Shown: one piece after another, positions 7,401 through 17,404 of the stretch
Layout: each line of letters starts with the position of its first letter
How positions within the stretch are numbered: position 1 is the first letter of the stretch
Origin: an uncultured Pseudomonadota bacterium
Lineage (GTDB): Bacteria > Pseudomonadota > Gammaproteobacteria > Methylococcales > Methylomonadaceae
Assembly (NCBI GenBank): GCA_903870545.1
Contig: CAIQDI010000032.1
Coordinates: 61,835 to 125,834, forward strand
Length of the DNA stretch: 64,000 nt
Reading direction: 5' to 3'
The notes under the pieces: generated by a model
What the model was told of the DNA's origin: nothing
What the model saw: the letters and a program-made list of their open reading frames with translations, nothing else
Database searches by the model: none
Translations under genes and position numbers: made by a program

Positions 7401-8558
7401 CTACCGCACCAACCGAACAAAAGAGTTGTAGTACTTATGGAAGTCGCCTGAACTGCCGTAGCCGAAGCTGACATACCACGCATTGTAACTACTGTAAGCA
7501 TAAGGCGAAGAAGACCAAAAACCGTCGCTTTGTGTGTTTGGAAAATAAGTTGTGTCGATAGTTGGAGACGATACGCCTAATTTCACAATACCTAAGAGTT
7601 CGTCTTTAGTCGGCAATCTCCAGTCACTTGCACCGCATAAACTTTGCGAATTCACATCCAATACAAAACCGGCAGCATTCGTTGCTGCGCCGTAAAGTTT
7701 GTCTGGGTCATAATCTGGCGTGTAATTTGTGTAATTTTTGTTCATATCGCGCAAACCGCCATCTGTGGTTTTCACTTCCCACATCAAGCCCGTTTTGTTG
7801 TCTTGGGTGCAAGCCCAATCGGTTGCTTTACTTCCTAAAACTGGATTGATAGGACAATCTTCTTCACCTTCTAATGCGCCACTGTTGCACACTTTGCTGT
7901 AAGAGCCTGCTGGCGGTGCTATGACATCAATCGTTTTCGATAAAATTGCACTTGTTAAAGCTGGCGTGCCACTGTCTTTCGCGGTTGCTGTGAATGTAAA
8001 TTTACCAGCTGTCGCATAAGTATGTGTAAAGGTAAGCGCGGTGTCATTTGTTGCGGTTTGTGTTTCTGCTGTTGAGCCGTCTTTCCAATCAACTGAAATT
8101 GAACGCAGATTGTTATCGCTGTCGGTGGCTTTGAGTTGCAAGGTATAAACTTTATTTTGTTCAACTGAATCGTCGCCGCTCACTAACGTTAATGTTGGCG
8201 CGTTGTTTATTTTGCTTGAAACGCTGTAATTGCCGCTAGAAACTTTGCCTTGCAACACATTTTTTGCGTTATAAATTCCCACTTTGTAAGTTTGTGAACC
8301 CGTCGTAAAAATCGCCCGCGATAACGAATAACTGGTTTTCGTTCCTGTCATCGACGCTAGCCCTTTGCCCAAATCGATTTTGACTTTGTTGCCAGCGGTT
8401 AATGGCGCGTTTAACGTTGCGGTAAATTTAAACATCGTTCCTGCCGTTGCTGACGTTGGCGTGACGCTGGTTTGCGTGATGGTTGTTTTCGTAACGGTGG
8501 CGGCTTGAACATTGCCGATAACGGCAATGAAAAAGAGTGGCGCGATATATTTGTTCAT
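7401..8558 (-). CDS. Secreted DUF1566 (C-type-lectin-like) protein, putative DGR variable protein A
   Basis: The 385-residue protein has a Sec signal peptide (residues 1-19, cleavage after NVQA). A beta-rich domain with Thr/Lys-rich strands follows (about 20-115), then a PKD/cadherin-like domain (about 118-213) and a DUF1566/Lcl C-terminal domain (about 216-385). That last domain contains KTGLMWEVKTTDGGLRD, LCGASDWRLPTKDELLGIV and the terminal FWSSSPYA...VRLVR, which is the C-type-lectin-like fold used by many DGR target proteins. Residues 355-380 differ sharply from the paralog at 40007 while the rest of the domain is nearly identical. It would be exported to the periplasm or cell surface, and ligand binding by the variable face is inferred from known DGR proteins. 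It lies downstream of a tlpA-like gene and next to the accessory island. Confidence 0.85.
   Translation of the reverse strand: MNKYIAPLFFIAVIGNVQAATVTKTTITQTSVTPTSATAGTMFKFTATLNAPLTAGNKVKIDLGKGLASMTGTKTSYSLSRAIFTTGSQTYKVGIYNAKNVLQGKVSSGNYSVSSKINNAPTLTLVSGDDSVEQNKVYTLQLKATDSDNNLRSISVDWKDGSTAETQTATNDTALTFTHTYATAGKFTFTATAKDSGTPALTSAILSKTIDVIAPPAGSYSKVCNSGALEGEEDCPINPVLGSKATDWACTQDNKTGLMWEVKTTDGGLRDMNKNYTNYTPDYDPDKLYGAATNAAGFVLDVNSQSLCGASDWRLPTKDELLGIVKLGVSSPTIDTTYFPNTQSDGFWSSSPYAYSSYNAWYVSFGYGSSGDFHKYYNSFVRLVR
7419..7496 (-). other. Candidate DGR variable region (VR) of protein A
   Basis: These 26 codons align without gaps to 40808-40885. The two blocks differ at 29 bases, 24 of them at codon positions 1 or 2, mostly among TAC, AGC/AGT, GGC and GAC type codons. 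Such codons are expected when adenines of AAC/AAT template codons are randomised. The block is preceded (7497-7520) by 24 bases identical in both genes and followed by the shared GTTCGG(T/G)TGGTGCG. No template repeat or reverse transcriptase was found in the window. Confidence 0.65.
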
Positions 8559-8574
8559 GTTTTTCTCAAAAATT

Positions 8575-9087
8575 TTAAAGTAACGGCGAAATTGCCGCTT
8601 GTAATTCTCTCGCTGACAATTCGCCCGCGTGACGATAAATGACCAGCCCCGCAGAATTTACCACGACAGTGTAAGGAATTGCGCTAATTAAATTGCCCAA
8701 TTGTTTCGCCAAATTAAAGCCCGCCCAATCGCCCGAAATTAGCAGCGGATAATTCACGGCAGTTTTTTGTTGAAAGGTTTTGACGGCTTCTAAATCGTCC
8801 AACGCAATACCGACAAATTGCACTTTTTCGCCGTATTGCGTTTGCAACGTCATAAACGCAGGAATTTCTTTTAAACACGACGGACACCACGTTGCCCAAA
8901 AATTTAGCACGATAATTTTGCTTTTCCATTCGGTGGAAGAATGCGGCGTGCCGTTTAAATCAGGAAACGAAAACGTCGGCAAAGGTTGCGGCTGTTGTTC
9001 CGTTTGCCATTGATTCACCATCCGAACGCCAATGCCTGCGCTCAACGCCAATAAACCCATAATCAAAATAGTTTGTGCAAGTTTCAT
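8575..9087 (-). CDS. TlpA-like thiol:disulfide oxidoreductase (membrane-anchored redoxin)
   Basis: The 170-residue protein begins with an uncleaved signal anchor (residues 4-22) and continues with a thioredoxin fold. NFWATWCPSCLKE carries the redox pair Cys68 and Cys71 in a CPSC motif, and IPYTVVVNSAGLVIYRHAG contains the cis-proline strand. Such periplasmic proteins reduce disulfides, for example in cytochrome c maturation or on periplasmic targets. The gene lies 4 bases downstream of mutS on the same strand and 17 bases upstream of the DUF1566 gene. It could help disulfide handling of that Cys-containing secreted protein, but this is only positional inference. Confidence 0.88.
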   Translation of the reverse strand: MKLAQTILIMGLLALSAGIGVRMVNQWQTEQQPQPLPTFSFPDLNGTPHSSTEWKSKIIVLNFWATWCPSCLKEIPAFMTLQTQYGEKVQFVGIALDDLEAVKTFQQKTAVNYPLLISGDWAGFNLAKQLGNLISAIPYTVVVNSAGLVIYRHAGELSARELQAAISPLL

Positions 9088-9091
9088 TTTT

Positions 9092-11647
9092 TCACGCGAG
9101 TTGTTTAAGGCGATAAATTAGTTCTAACGCTTGTTTCGGCGTTAAATCGTCCGCGCGAATATCGTCCAATAATGCCATTACCGGATTTTCGGATTGCAAC
9201 ACAAACAAATCAATTTGATCCGAACCGCGTTTCACTTGCTGTTCAGCGTAAGCGTGCATTTCGAGTTCGCGCAATTTTGTTTTGGCATTTTCAATGACGA
9301 CACGCGGAACGCCTGCCAATGCGGCAACTTGTAATCCATAACTTTGACTTGCCGCGCCATCTTTGACCGCGTGCAGAAAAATAATGGTGTCGCCGTGTTC
9401 AATCGCTTCCAAATGCACGTTGTGAATGCTGCGATGTTCATCCGAAAGCGCAGTCAGTTCAAAATAATGCGTGGCAAAAAGCGTGAAGGCTTTGGTTTCT
9501 TTCGCCAAATAATCCGCACACGCCCACGCTAACGAAAGCCCGTCAAACGTACTGGTGCCGCGTCCAATTTCGTCGATGAGAATCAAACTTTTCGAGGTGG
9601 CATTGTGCAGAATGTTGGCGGCTTCGGACATTTCCACCATAAACGTGGAACGCCCGCTACTCAAATCATCCGACGCGCCAATGCGGGTAAAAATTTTATC
9701 AATATCGCCGCAAGTGAAACTTTTCGCGGGAACAAAACTTCCAATATGTGCGAGCAAAACCATCAACGCGGTTTGGCGCATAAAGGTCGATTTTCCGCCT
9801 GCGTTTGGGCCGGTAATCATCAACATTCGACGCTGCATTGACATCGCCAAATCATTCGGCACAAACGACGCACTCGAAACGTGTTCCACGACTAAATGCC
9901 GACCTGCTTCAATTTGAATGCCATTTTTATCGGTCAACGTCGGTTGTGACAAATTCAACGTTTCGGCACGTTCAGCAAAACAACTTAACACATCCAACTC
10001 TGCCAACGCACTCGCACAACGTTGTAATTCTGGAACGGACAGCCCAATAATTTCGAGCAATTGCTCGTACAAAAACTTTTCAAACGTTAGCGATTTTTCG
10101 CGTGCGCTTAAAACCTTGTCTTCAAAATTTTTCAATTCTTCGGTGATGTAACGTTCCGCGCCTTTTAACGTTTGTTTGCGGCGATAATGCGCGGGAATTT
10201 TTGCCGCGTGCAAATGTGAAATTTCAATGTAATAACCATGAATGCGGTTGTAACTGACTTTCAACGTGTTAATGCCCGTCGTGGCGCGTTCGCGTTGTTC
10301 CATGTCGATTAAAAACTGATCCGCGTTTTGGCTCAAGTCCCGCAGTTCATCGAGTTCCGCGTGATAACCGCCAGCAATTACGCCGCCGTCACGAATCAAA
10401 ACCGGTGGATTTTCAACCACCGCACGCTGCAATAATTCGGCGGTGTCGGGTTGAATGTTGATTTGTTGGTTTAAAAATTGAATTTGTGGATTATCGTGCG
10501 TCGCTAAAAGCCGTTGCAATTGCGGCAAGGCGGTCAAACTGTCGCGCAACGTAATCAAATCGCGGGGTCGCGCGGATTTCATAGCAACGCGCGAACTAAT
10601 CCGTTCAATATCACCAATGTGGCGCAATTGACTTTGCACGTTTTGATAATCGCGCGAATGCAGCAAACTTGAAACGCACGCATAACGGTGTTTCAAAACG
10701 GATTGATTTCGCAACGGACGATTCAACCAGCGACGCAAACAGCGACTGCCCATTGCGGTAATCGTGCTGTCGAGAACACCAAAAAGCGTGTATTTCATTT
10801 CGCCCGATGGGTGCGAATCGAGTTCTAAATTTTTTCGACTGGCGGCATCAATCAAAATGCAATCGTCGTTACTTTCAACCCGAATGCCTTGAATATGCGG
10901 TAACGCAGCTTGTTGCGTATCTTTAACATATTGCAATAATGCACCCGCTGCGGCAATCGCAGTGGTGAGTTCTTCACAACCGTAACCCTTTAAATCCGTG
11001 GCTTTGAATTGTGAAAGTAACCGTTCTCGCGCACTCGAAATTTCAAAATGCCATGCCGGACGACGGCATAAACCGTTGCGTTGTTTGAGTGTGTGCGACA
11101 GTGCAAAATCGTCGCTGAACAATAATTCGGCGGGATTTAAACGGGCGATTTCGTTAATCAATGCGTCTTCCGAATCGACTTGTTGCAACACAAAACGCCC
11201 GCTGGTCACGTCTAAACTGGCGATGCCGTATTGTCCTTTTAACCACGAAACCGCCACGAGTAAATTGTCTTGGCGTTCTTCGAGCAACGCTTCATCCGTG
11301 ACGGTGGCAGGCGTGACGATTCGAACCACTTTGCGTTCGACCGGGCCTTTGCTGGTCGCCGGATCGCCGATTTGTTCGCACAATGCGACCGATTCGCCCG
11401 CGCGTAAAATTTTGGCAATGTAATTTTCAGCGGCATGATGCGGAATGCCTGCCATCGGAATCGGTTCGCCATTTGAACTGCCACGACTGGTGAGCGTGAT
11501 GTTTAACAATTGCGCGGCTTTTTTTGCGTCATCGTAAAACAACTCGTAAAAATCGCCCATTCGGTAAAAAACCAGCGTGTCAGGATGTTCGGCTTTGATG
11601 CGGAAATACTGTTGCATCATGGGAGTGTGGGCTTTTTCGAGGCTCAT
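9092..11647 (-). CDS. mutS: DNA mismatch repair protein MutS
   Basis: MutS recognises mismatches and short loops and recruits MutL. The 851-residue protein has the mismatch-binding N-terminus with the Phe-x-Glu motif ([11 protein letters not shown]), the connector and lever domains, the clamp, and the ATPase with Walker [14 protein letters not shown]. Walker [17 protein letters not shown] and the signature [16 protein letters not shown] follow. Length and domain order are those of gammaproteobacterial MutS1, including the C-terminal tail. It starts downstream of the dxs terminator and probably shares a transcript with the tlpA-like gene 4 bases away. mutL is at 45599 in another operon. Confidence 0.98.
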   Translation of the reverse strand: MSLEKAHTPMMQQYFRIKAEHPDTLVFYRMGDFYELFYDDAKKAAQLLNITLTSRGSSNGEPIPMAGIPHHAAENYIAKILRAGESVALCEQIGDPATSKGPVERKVVRIVTPATVTDEALLEERQDNLLVAVSWLKGQYGIASLDVTSGRFVLQQVDSEDALINEIARLNPAELLFSDDFALSHTLKQRNGLCRRPAWHFEISSARERLLSQFKATDLKGYGCEELTTAIAAAGALLQYVKDTQQAALPHIQGIRVESNDDCILIDAASRKNLELDSHPSGEMKYTLFGVLDSTITAMGSRCLRRWLNRPLRNQSVLKHRYACVSSLLHSRDYQNVQSQLRHIGDIERISSRVAMKSARPRDLITLRDSLTALPQLQRLLATHDNPQIQFLNQQINIQPDTAELLQRAVVENPPVLIRDGGVIAGGYHAELDELRDLSQNADQFLIDMEQRERATTGINTLKVSYNRIHGYYIEISHLHAAKIPAHYRRKQTLKGAERYITEELKNFEDKVLSAREKSLTFEKFLYEQLLEIIGLSVPELQRCASALAELDVLSCFAERAETLNLSQPTLTDKNGIQIEAGRHLVVEHVSSASFVPNDLAMSMQRRMLMITGPNAGGKSTFMRQTALMVLLAHIGSFVPAKSFTCGDIDKIFTRIGASDDLSSGRSTFMVEMSEAANILHNATSKSLILIDEIGRGTSTFDGLSLAWACADYLAKETKAFTLFATHYFELTALSDEHRSIHNVHLEAIEHGDTIIFLHAVKDGAASQSYGLQVAALAGVPRVVIENAKTKLRELEMHAYAEQQVKRGSDQIDLFVLQSENPVMALLDDIRADDLTPKQALELIYRLKQLA

Positions 11648-11665
11648 AAAAGTGAGAATACGGGT

Positions 11666-11724
11666 GTGGGCGCGACAAATTCGCGCTGTTTAAACTGAAA
11701 AAGCGCGAATAAATTCGCGCCCAC
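11666..11724. repeat. Paired-palindrome element between dxs and mutS
   Basis: Outer arms GTGGGCGCGA (11666-11675) and TCGCGCCCAC (11715-11724) enclose two smaller palindromes built on GCGCGAA/TTCGCGC. The arrangement (two hairpins inside an outer inverted repeat) repeats that of 4271-4355 and 7284-7350 with a different core. The inner right-hand palindrome with its A/T-tract also works as the dxs terminator. Confidence 0.6.
11698..11720 (-). terminator. Rho-independent terminator of dxs
   Basis: On the minus strand, GCGCGAA pairs with TTCGCGC across a TTTA loop (forward 11703-11720), followed directly by five T (forward 11702-11698). This is a compact, strong intrinsic terminator 28 bases after the dxs stop. 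Confidence 0.8.
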
Positions 11725-11747
11725 TTTTTATGAAAATAGATTTTATT

Positions 11748-13610
11748 TTAAGCACAAAACGCTTCAACGCCCGCTAAAATTCCTCGTGCATCTAAGTTGC
11801 ATTCAGCCAGTAATTCTTCGCGTGTACCTTGTTCGACAAAATGATCGGGCAAACCTAAATTTAAAACCGGCATGAGAATTTTATTCGCTTGCAGAAAACG
11901 ATTCACCGCTTCGCCTGCGCCACCCGCTAAGGCGTTTTCTTCAACTGTTACAAACACATCGTGCGTTTTCGCCAATTCTAAAATTAACGCTTCGTCGATG
12001 GGTTTCACAAAACGCATATTTACAACGGTAGCAGCAAGTTGTTTGCCCACGTTTAACGCCGGTGTCACCATACTTCCCCATGCTAAAAATGCAATTCGAC
12101 TGCCGGTGTGACGAATTTCCGCTTTGCCAATTTCTAACGTTGTTAAGGCGTGATCGACTGGAACACCTGCACCTTTGCCGCGTGGATAACGCACTGCCGC
12201 ACAACCGTTGTGCAAAAATCCTGTGGTTAACATTTGGCGACATTCGTTTTCATCGGCGGGAGCCATGACAAGCATGTTCGGAATGCAGCGCAAGTAACTG
12301 TAATCGAAACTCCCGGCGTGTGTCGGGCCATCGGGGCCGACTAAGCCAGCGCGGTCTAACGCAAAAAGTACGTCTAAATTTTGCAACGCCACGTCATGAA
12401 TCAATTGATCGTAAGCGCGTTGTAAAAAAGTCGAGTAAATCGCCACAACCGGTTTCGCACCTTCGCACGCTTGACCTGCCGCCAACGTCACCGCGTGTTG
12501 TTCAGCAATTGCTACGTCGAAATAACGTTCGGGGAATTGTTCCGAAAATTTAACCAGCCCTGAACCTTCGCGCATCGCCGGTGTAATGCCCAATAAACGC
12601 GAATCTTGCGCCGCCATATCGCACAACCATTGACCAAAAACTTCGGTGTAAGTGGGATGCGGCGATGGTGCGGATTTCGGCAAATGATCTAACGTGTGGT
12701 CGAAGGCAGGAACGCCGTGATAACCGAGCGGATCTTTTTCAGCCGGCGGATAACCTTTGCCTTTTTTGGTGACGATATGCAAAAAGCGCGGGCCGCTAAT
12801 GTGTTTGAGATTTTCCAACGTCGAAACCAACATTTCAATATCGTGTCCATCAATTGGGCCAATATAATTAAAACCCAATTCTTCAAACAACGTTCCTGGA
12901 ATCACCATGCCTTTAATATGTTCTTCGGTGCGTCGCGCCAATTCCCACATCGTTGGCATTTTACTCAACACTTTTTTACTTTCTTGGCGCATCGACGAAT
13001 ACAATCGGCTCGACAAAATTTTGGTCAAATAATTACTCATCGCGCCAACGGGGGGCGAAATCGACATATCGTTATCGTTCAAAATTACCAACAAATTCGC
13101 GTCGATGGCTCCGGCGTGATTCATCGCTTCATACGCCATGCCGCCGGTAATGCTGCCGTCGCCGATAATCGCCACCATTTGTTTATTTTCACCTTTCAAG
13201 CGCGACGCAATCGCCATGCCCAACGCCGCACTAATCGAAGTGCTGGAATGCCCCACACCAAACGCATCGTATTCACTTTCGCTGCGATTCGGAAACGCCG
13301 ATACGCCGTCTTTGGCGCGAATGCTCGTCATGCGGTCTTTGCGCCCCGTCAAAATTTTATGCGGATAGGCTTGATGTCCCACGTCCCACACCAATTTATC
13401 GTTTGGCGTATCAAACACATAATGCAACGCCACCGTTAATTCAACCGTCCCCAGCCCTGCGGCAAAATGTCCCCCCGAAACGCTGACCGATTGAGTTAAA
13501 AATTCGCGTACCTCTTTGCAAAGAGTTTTGAGTTGTTCTTTGGGTAGCTGGCGAACATCGGCAGGACTGTTTATTTTATCGAGTAACAAATCGTTTGTTG
13601 AATGGGTCAT
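11748..13610 (-). CDS. dxs: 1-deoxy-D-xylulose-5-phosphate synthase
   Basis: Dxs condenses pyruvate and glyceraldehyde 3-phosphate to DXP using thiamine diphosphate, the entry step of the MEP isoprenoid pathway. The 620-residue protein has [29 protein letters not shown], the ThDP motif [18 protein letters not shown]...LNDNDMSI, and the C-terminal [16 protein letters not shown] and [15 protein letters not shown] segments. The start at 13610 ([10 protein letters not shown]) is chosen because an upstream in-frame Met at 13715 would place 35 unrelated residues inside ispA; AAGGA lies about 12 bases before the chosen ATG. ispA is 43 bases upstream on the same strand, so the two probably form an operon. 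The common third member, xseB, is not there. Confidence 0.97.
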   Translation of the reverse strand: MTHSTNDLLLDKINSPADVRQLPKEQLKTLCKEVREFLTQSVSVSGGHFAAGLGTVELTVALHYVFDTPNDKLVWDVGHQAYPHKILTGRKDRMTSIRAKDGVSAFPNRSESEYDAFGVGHSSTSISAALGMAIASRLKGENKQMVAIIGDGSITGGMAYEAMNHAGAIDANLLVILNDNDMSISPPVGAMSNYLTKILSSRLYSSMRQESKKVLSKMPTMWELARRTEEHIKGMVIPGTLFEELGFNYIGPIDGHDIEMLVSTLENLKHISGPRFLHIVTKKGKGYPPAEKDPLGYHGVPAFDHTLDHLPKSAPSPHPTYTEVFGQWLCDMAAQDSRLLGITPAMREGSGLVKFSEQFPERYFDVAIAEQHAVTLAAGQACEGAKPVVAIYSTFLQRAYDQLIHDVALQNLDVLFALDRAGLVGPDGPTHAGSFDYSYLRCIPNMLVMAPADENECRQMLTTGFLHNGCAAVRYPRGKGAGVPVDHALTTLEIGKAEIRHTGSRIAFLAWGSMVTPALNVGKQLAATVVNMRFVKPIDEALILELAKTHDVFVTVEENALAGGAGEAVNRFLQANKILMPVLNLGLPDHFVEQGTREELLAECNLDARGILAGVEAFCA

Positions 13611-13653
13611 AATGCTTTGAATTCCTTGATTTTGGGGCGTTGGGCAATTTAGA

Positions 13654-14550
13654 TTAGTGGTCACGTTGAATAATATAAAGCGACAATTCACGCAATAAAT
13701 TGGCTTCATCGCCAAAATGTGCCAGATTTTCTAACGCTTTTTCGTGTAAATGTTCAGCTTTTTCTTTTGCACCCGCTAAACCGAGTAGCGCAGGGTAGGT
13801 AGGTTTATGATGATTTTTGTCTTTGCCTTGCGTTTTTCCCAGTGTTGCGGTGTCGCTTTCTTCGTCCAAAATATCGTCTTTCACCTGAAATGAAAGCCCA
13901 ATACATTTGGCGTAATTATCGAGTTTTTTGGCAGCTTCAGGGTCTACATTTTCACCCGCTAACGTCGCTAAAACCACGCTCGAACGAATTAACGCCCCCG
14001 TTTTATGAATGTGCATATTTTCTAATTCTGGCAATGTTAGTAATGTGCCGACTGATTCCAAATCAATTGCCTGACCGCCCACCATGCCTTGTGAACCGCT
14101 AGCTTTTGCAAGCGTTGTAATCATTTGCAAACGTTTTTCGGCACTCGCGGTAATGGTCGCGTCGTGTGCCAATAATTCAAACGCCAACGCTTGCAATCCG
14201 TCACCCGCTAAAATGGCGGTCGCTTCATCAAACGCAACGTGGCACGTTGGTTTTCCACGGCGTAAATCGTCATCATCCATCGCCGGTAAATCGTCGTGAA
14301 TCAGTGAATAAACGTGGATACATTCGACCGCACACGCAATTGCGTCAAGTGAATCGGGAGCGATTCCTAAAACTTGTCCAGTCGCATAAGTCAGCATGGG
14401 GCGCATGCGTTTTCCGCCATTTAAAACGCTGTAGCGCATGGCATTGTGTAAACGTAACGGCAAAATGTGGTCGCTTGGCAAACGGTGTTTCAATGCGATT
14501 TCAACGCGCGATTGGCAAGTGATGAGATAGTTTTTTAAATCCTGATTCAT
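13654..14550 (-). CDS. ispA: Farnesyl diphosphate synthase (geranyltranstransferase)
   Basis: IspA adds isopentenyl units to DMAPP and GPP to make farnesyl diphosphate. The 298-residue protein shows the first Asp-rich motif in [21 protein letters not shown] and the second in [24 protein letters not shown], plus GGKRMRPML near the N-terminus. The start MNQDLKNYL at 14550 is chosen over an ORF extension to 14598 because GGAG lies six bases before this ATG. It precedes dxs, and a TATAAT-type promoter lies about 72 bases upstream. Confidence 0.96.
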   Translation of the reverse strand: MNQDLKNYLITCQSRVEIALKHRLPSDHILPLRLHNAMRYSVLNGGKRMRPMLTYATGQVLGIAPDSLDAIACAVECIHVYSLIHDDLPAMDDDDLRRGKPTCHVAFDEATAILAGDGLQALAFELLAHDATITASAEKRLQMITTLAKASGSQGMVGGQAIDLESVGTLLTLPELENMHIHKTGALIRSSVVLATLAGENVDPEAAKKLDNYAKCIGLSFQVKDDILDEESDTATLGKTQGKDKNHHKPTYPALLGLAGAKEKAEHLHEKALENLAHFGDEANLLRELSLYIIQRDH

Positions 14551-14621
14551 GAGAAACTCCGAAAGTGTGAACCCGTTTATTCGCACAAAATAACGCAAAC
14601 GGTGGCGATAATAGATGCAGC

Positions 14622-14627
14622 ATTATA
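14622..14627 (-). promoter_or_regulatory. Probable -10 element for ispA-dxs
   Basis: TATAAT on the minus strand in the context CCTATATAATG, about 72 bases upstream of the ispA ATG. No good -35 was found at 16-18 bases. The rest of 14551-14782 contains only short imperfect inverted repeats and no supported gene. Confidence 0.45.
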
Positions 14628-14782
14628 TAGGATTTTGGCTGGCGCGTGGATTGAATGCAGCGACGGAGCGTCACGCCTCTGTCACTAAAACCGTTCAAGC
14701 GGTCACGTTGATGATGCGTCGGGAATCGTTTTGGATATTCCGTTGTCAATCCTGACAGGAAATGATTGGTTCGGGGATTTTA

Positions 14783-14814
14783 GAAAAACAAGGCGATTCA
14801 ATGAATGAATCGCC
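14783..14814 (-). terminator. Rho-independent terminator of serS
   Basis: On the minus strand, GGCGATTCA (forward 14814-14806) pairs with TGAATCGCC (forward 14800-14792) across a 5-base loop, followed by TTGTTTTTC. It starts 12 bases after the serS stop. Confidence 0.75.
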
Positions 14815-14825
14815 CACAACAAAAA

Positions 14826-16127
<1,302 letters not shown>

Positions 16128-16835
16128 TTAAATTTGTTTGCCGAGTAATAAACCGAGCCAAATGGTGCCGCTACAAATCAAACTATTGGCGACAAAAAGT
16201 CCGAGCATAAAACTGGTTTGCGACTCGAAAGAAAAACCGTGTTCGATTAAAAATAAAATTAAATACAAGCCGGAAAGCGTCAAATATGCGCCAATGATTA
16301 ACACTAACAATGTGGCGCGTTGTTCGGCGGGAAGGGCGATTTTTTGCAGCAATAATGCCGCCACAATGCCAATCATTAACGCGCCCATCGCGTTAACTAC
16401 CATCATGCCGTAAGGAATGGAACTAGTCGGCAACTGCAAAACGCCGTTGCTGTACCAAAATAAACCGCGTCCGCACAATAAACCCAGCCAAACCGCCATT
16501 AAACAACTGCTCACGCTGACGGCGACATTCAAACCGGCTTTGCCGATTTGTCCTTGTTCGAGCAAATAAAACGTTTCTAATGAGAAAGTCGAAAACGTCG
16601 TAAACGCGCCAATAAATCCCACCAAAATCGCCGCGCGATAATCGAGTGCGATTGTTATCCGTTGTAAAATCAACGTTTCACTGAGTAAACCGATTAAAAA
16701 TGAGCCGCCGATATTGACGAATAATGTGCCGTAAGGAAAGCCGCGCCCGAGCCATTGATACAAACCAGTTGATACCAAAAAACGCATCATCGCGCCACAC
16801 GCGCCACCGATAGCAATGACAAGTAGCTGATTCAT
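16128..16835 (-). CDS. crcB: Fused two-repeat fluoride channel (CrcB/Fluc), second repeat degenerate
   Basis: CrcB/Fluc proteins export fluoride. Normal bacterial forms have about 125 residues and four helices, and work as antiparallel dimers. This protein has 235 residues. Residues 1-125 are a complete CrcB unit: GGACGAMMRF, N41 in VNIGGSFLIG, and the filter segment GAFTTFSTFSLE with F81 and F84. Residues 141-235 repeat it at an offset of 106-107: PYGMMVVNAMGALMIG (N148 kept) and GAYLTLSGLY, where F81 and F84 become L187 and L190 and T79 becomes L185. Only 14 residues separate the helix-4 end from the second PYG, so helix 1 of the repeat is missing. That gives 4+3 helices and puts the second unit in inverted orientation. 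It starts 3 bases after the orn stop on the same strand. Confidence 0.85.
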   Translation of the reverse strand: MNQLLVIAIGGACGAMMRFLVSTGLYQWLGRGFPYGTLFVNIGGSFLIGLLSETLILQRITIALDYRAAILVGFIGAFTTFSTFSLETFYLLEQGQIGKAGLNVAVSVSSCLMAVWLGLLCGRGLFWYSNGVLQLPTSSIPYGMMVVNAMGALMIGIVAALLLQKIALPAEQRATLLVLIIGAYLTLSGLYLILFLIEHGFSFESQTSFMLGLFVANSLICSGTIWLGLLLGKQI

Positions 16836-16838
16836 TTT

Positions 16839-17387
16839 TTAAAATGGACGAATGAAATGTTCGCGGTAATAACGCAATTCTTCAATCGATTCGATAATGT
16901 CGTCGAGAGCTTGATGGGTCGATTCTTTGTTAAAACCGTCTTTGATTTCAGGACACCAACGCGCCGCCAATTCTTTGAAAGTCGAAACATCGATGCAACG
17001 ATAATGGAAAAATTCTTCCAACGTCGGCATATAACGCACCAAAAACCGACGGTCTTGCCCGACGCTATTGCCACAAATCGGCGATTGTCCGGCATCAACC
17101 CATTGACTTAAAAATGCAACGGTGGCTTTTTCAGCTTCTGCCGCTGTGACGGTGGAGGCTTTCACGCGCTCAATCAAACCCGATTTGCCGTGATGTTCTT
17201 GGTTCCAATCATCCATCGCCGCCAACGTTTCGTCGGATTGATGAATCGCCAAAACGGGACCTTGCGCCAGAATGTTTAGGTTTTTGTCGGTGACAATCGT
17301 AGCGATTTCAATAATGACATCGACTTCAGGATTCAAGCCCGTCATTTCTAAATCAATCCAAATTAAATTTTCTGCGTGTTTCGTCAT
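16839..17387 (-). CDS. orn: Oligoribonuclease
   Basis: Orn is a DEDDh 3'-5' exonuclease that degrades two- to five-residue RNAs, including pGpG from c-di-GMP breakdown. The 182-residue protein has the first motif in [12 protein letters not shown], the second in [13 protein letters not shown], and the third with the catalytic His in [16 protein letters not shown]. The length is typical. The flippase gene ends 17 bases upstream of its start and the fluoride channel gene begins 3 bases after its stop, all on the minus strand. Confidence 0.97.
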   Translation of the reverse strand: MTKHAENLIWIDLEMTGLNPEVDVIIEIATIVTDKNLNILAQGPVLAIHQSDETLAAMDDWNQEHHGKSGLIERVKASTVTAAEAEKATVAFLSQWVDAGQSPICGNSVGQDRRFLVRYMPTLEEFFHYRCIDVSTFKELAARWCPEIKDGFNKESTHQALDDIIESIEELRYYREHFIRPF

Positions 17388-17404
17388 GGGAATTCCCTAA
17401 AGTT

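Noticed and set aside
12696..13439. 247-residue plus-strand frame opposite dxs
   Set aside because: Shadow of the dxs coding strand; composition (His, Arg, Asn rich) is typical of an antisense frame and dxs is certain.
14501..14749. Minus-strand frame of 82 residues upstream of ispA
   Set aside because: It overlaps the ispA start and promoter and has no recognisable domain or ribosome site.
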